This document shows, piece after piece, positions 13,532 through 13,818 of a stretch of DNA of 13,818 bases. A program made the position numbers and the translations under genes. The first letter of the stretch is position 1; every line of letters starts with the position of its first letter. The stretch lies in contig CAMPKU010000112.1 in assembly GCA_946887385.1 (NCBI GenBank), forward strand, positions 1 to 13,818. The letters are read 5' to 3'. The DNA comes from an uncultured Gammaproteobacteria bacterium (GTDB taxonomy: Bacteria > Pseudomonadota > Gammaproteobacteria > Rariloculales > Rariloculaceae). Under the pieces are notes generated by a model that saw only the letters and a program-made list of their open reading frames with translations, did not search any database and was not told where the DNA came from.

Positions 13532-13818
13532 TTAGAGCTTGAAAAGCAATTCCTGCATGCCGTTGCGGAGCAGGCGACCGCGCTCGACGGTGTAGCGCGG
13601 CATGCACCGAGCCAGCGTCTCGGGCGAGTAACGCGGCGCGGGCCGTTCGCGGCCCACCGCCGGCTGCTGCAAGATGCGTTGATCGTCGACGGGCAGAAAG
13701 GTGCTCGGACGCTCGGGCATCGACTTGCCCGTGTAATAGACGAGCCCGTGCGCCAGCGCGCCGCGCTTACAGCGCAGCGCGATGCATTCCATGACGGCCG
13801 TGAGCGCCGGCTGGTTCA
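13532..13818 (-). CDS. 3' end of an unidentified gene running off the right edge
   Basis: The frame is open from the window edge to TAA at 13532, giving 95 visible codons that begin NQPALTAVMECIALRC and end NGMQELLFKL. The ATG at 13792 is internal to this open frame, so the true start is probably outside the window. Visible features are a Cys-containing helix-like start, a Pro-rich middle (RERPAPRYSPETLARC) and a basic end. I recognise no family. It is in the same direction as the dioxygenase gene, 133 bp upstream of it. Coding status rests on the open frame and protein-like composition only. Confidence 0.5.
   Translation of the reverse strand, partial: NQPALTAVMECIALRCKRGALAHGLVYYTGKSMPERPSTFLPVDDQRILQQPAVGRERPAPRYSPETLARCMPRYTVERGRLLRNGMQELLFKL

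Overview
The window is GC-rich throughout and every gene is bacterial. The mix is a PadR-controlled duplicated permease (ADOP/MacB type), a ParDE module, receiver proteins with HDOD and HD-type outputs, a PD40-propeller lipoprotein and a PKHD-type dioxygenase. This fits a soil or marine Pseudomonadota, most likely a gammaproteobacterium. Acidobacteriota is a weaker alternative suggested by the permease. The assignment is inference from gene content only.

Layout. Positions 1-78 read on the + strand like a broken piece of a transketolase N-terminus and do not fit the neighbouring permease. From about 80 to 3416 everything is on the - strand: parD-parE, closed by a likely intrinsic terminator, then padR and the permease, whose C-terminal part is missing. 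The gap 3417-3732 holds a near-perfect palindrome (probable parDE operator), a second inverted repeat and a CRP-like site. From 3733 to 7672 a tightly overlapping + strand operon encodes a REC-PAS-histidine kinase, a REC-HDOD protein and a REC-degenerate-HD protein, both junctions being ATGA overlaps. A convergent - strand gene (7692-9710) encodes a PD40/TolB-like lipoprotein. Divergent from it are a small protein with one C-terminal membrane helix and a large fusion of an NAD(P)-dependent epimerase/dehydratase with two SPW membrane modules around a VKOR-like core that has no cysteines. A convergent 2OG-Fe(II) dioxygenase gene and the 3' end of an unidentified gene, both on the - strand, close the window.

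How the genes work together. The three-gene phosphorelay is the clearest system: one kinase with its own N-terminal receiver feeds (by inference) two response regulators whose HD-superfamily outputs lack the usual catalytic residues, so the output is likely protein-protein signalling rather than hydrolysis. The small membrane protein and the epimerase-SPW-VKOR-like fusion form a second candidate unit, with a possible short leader ORF and a palindrome between them. I see no tRNA, rRNA, CRISPR array, transposase or integrase.
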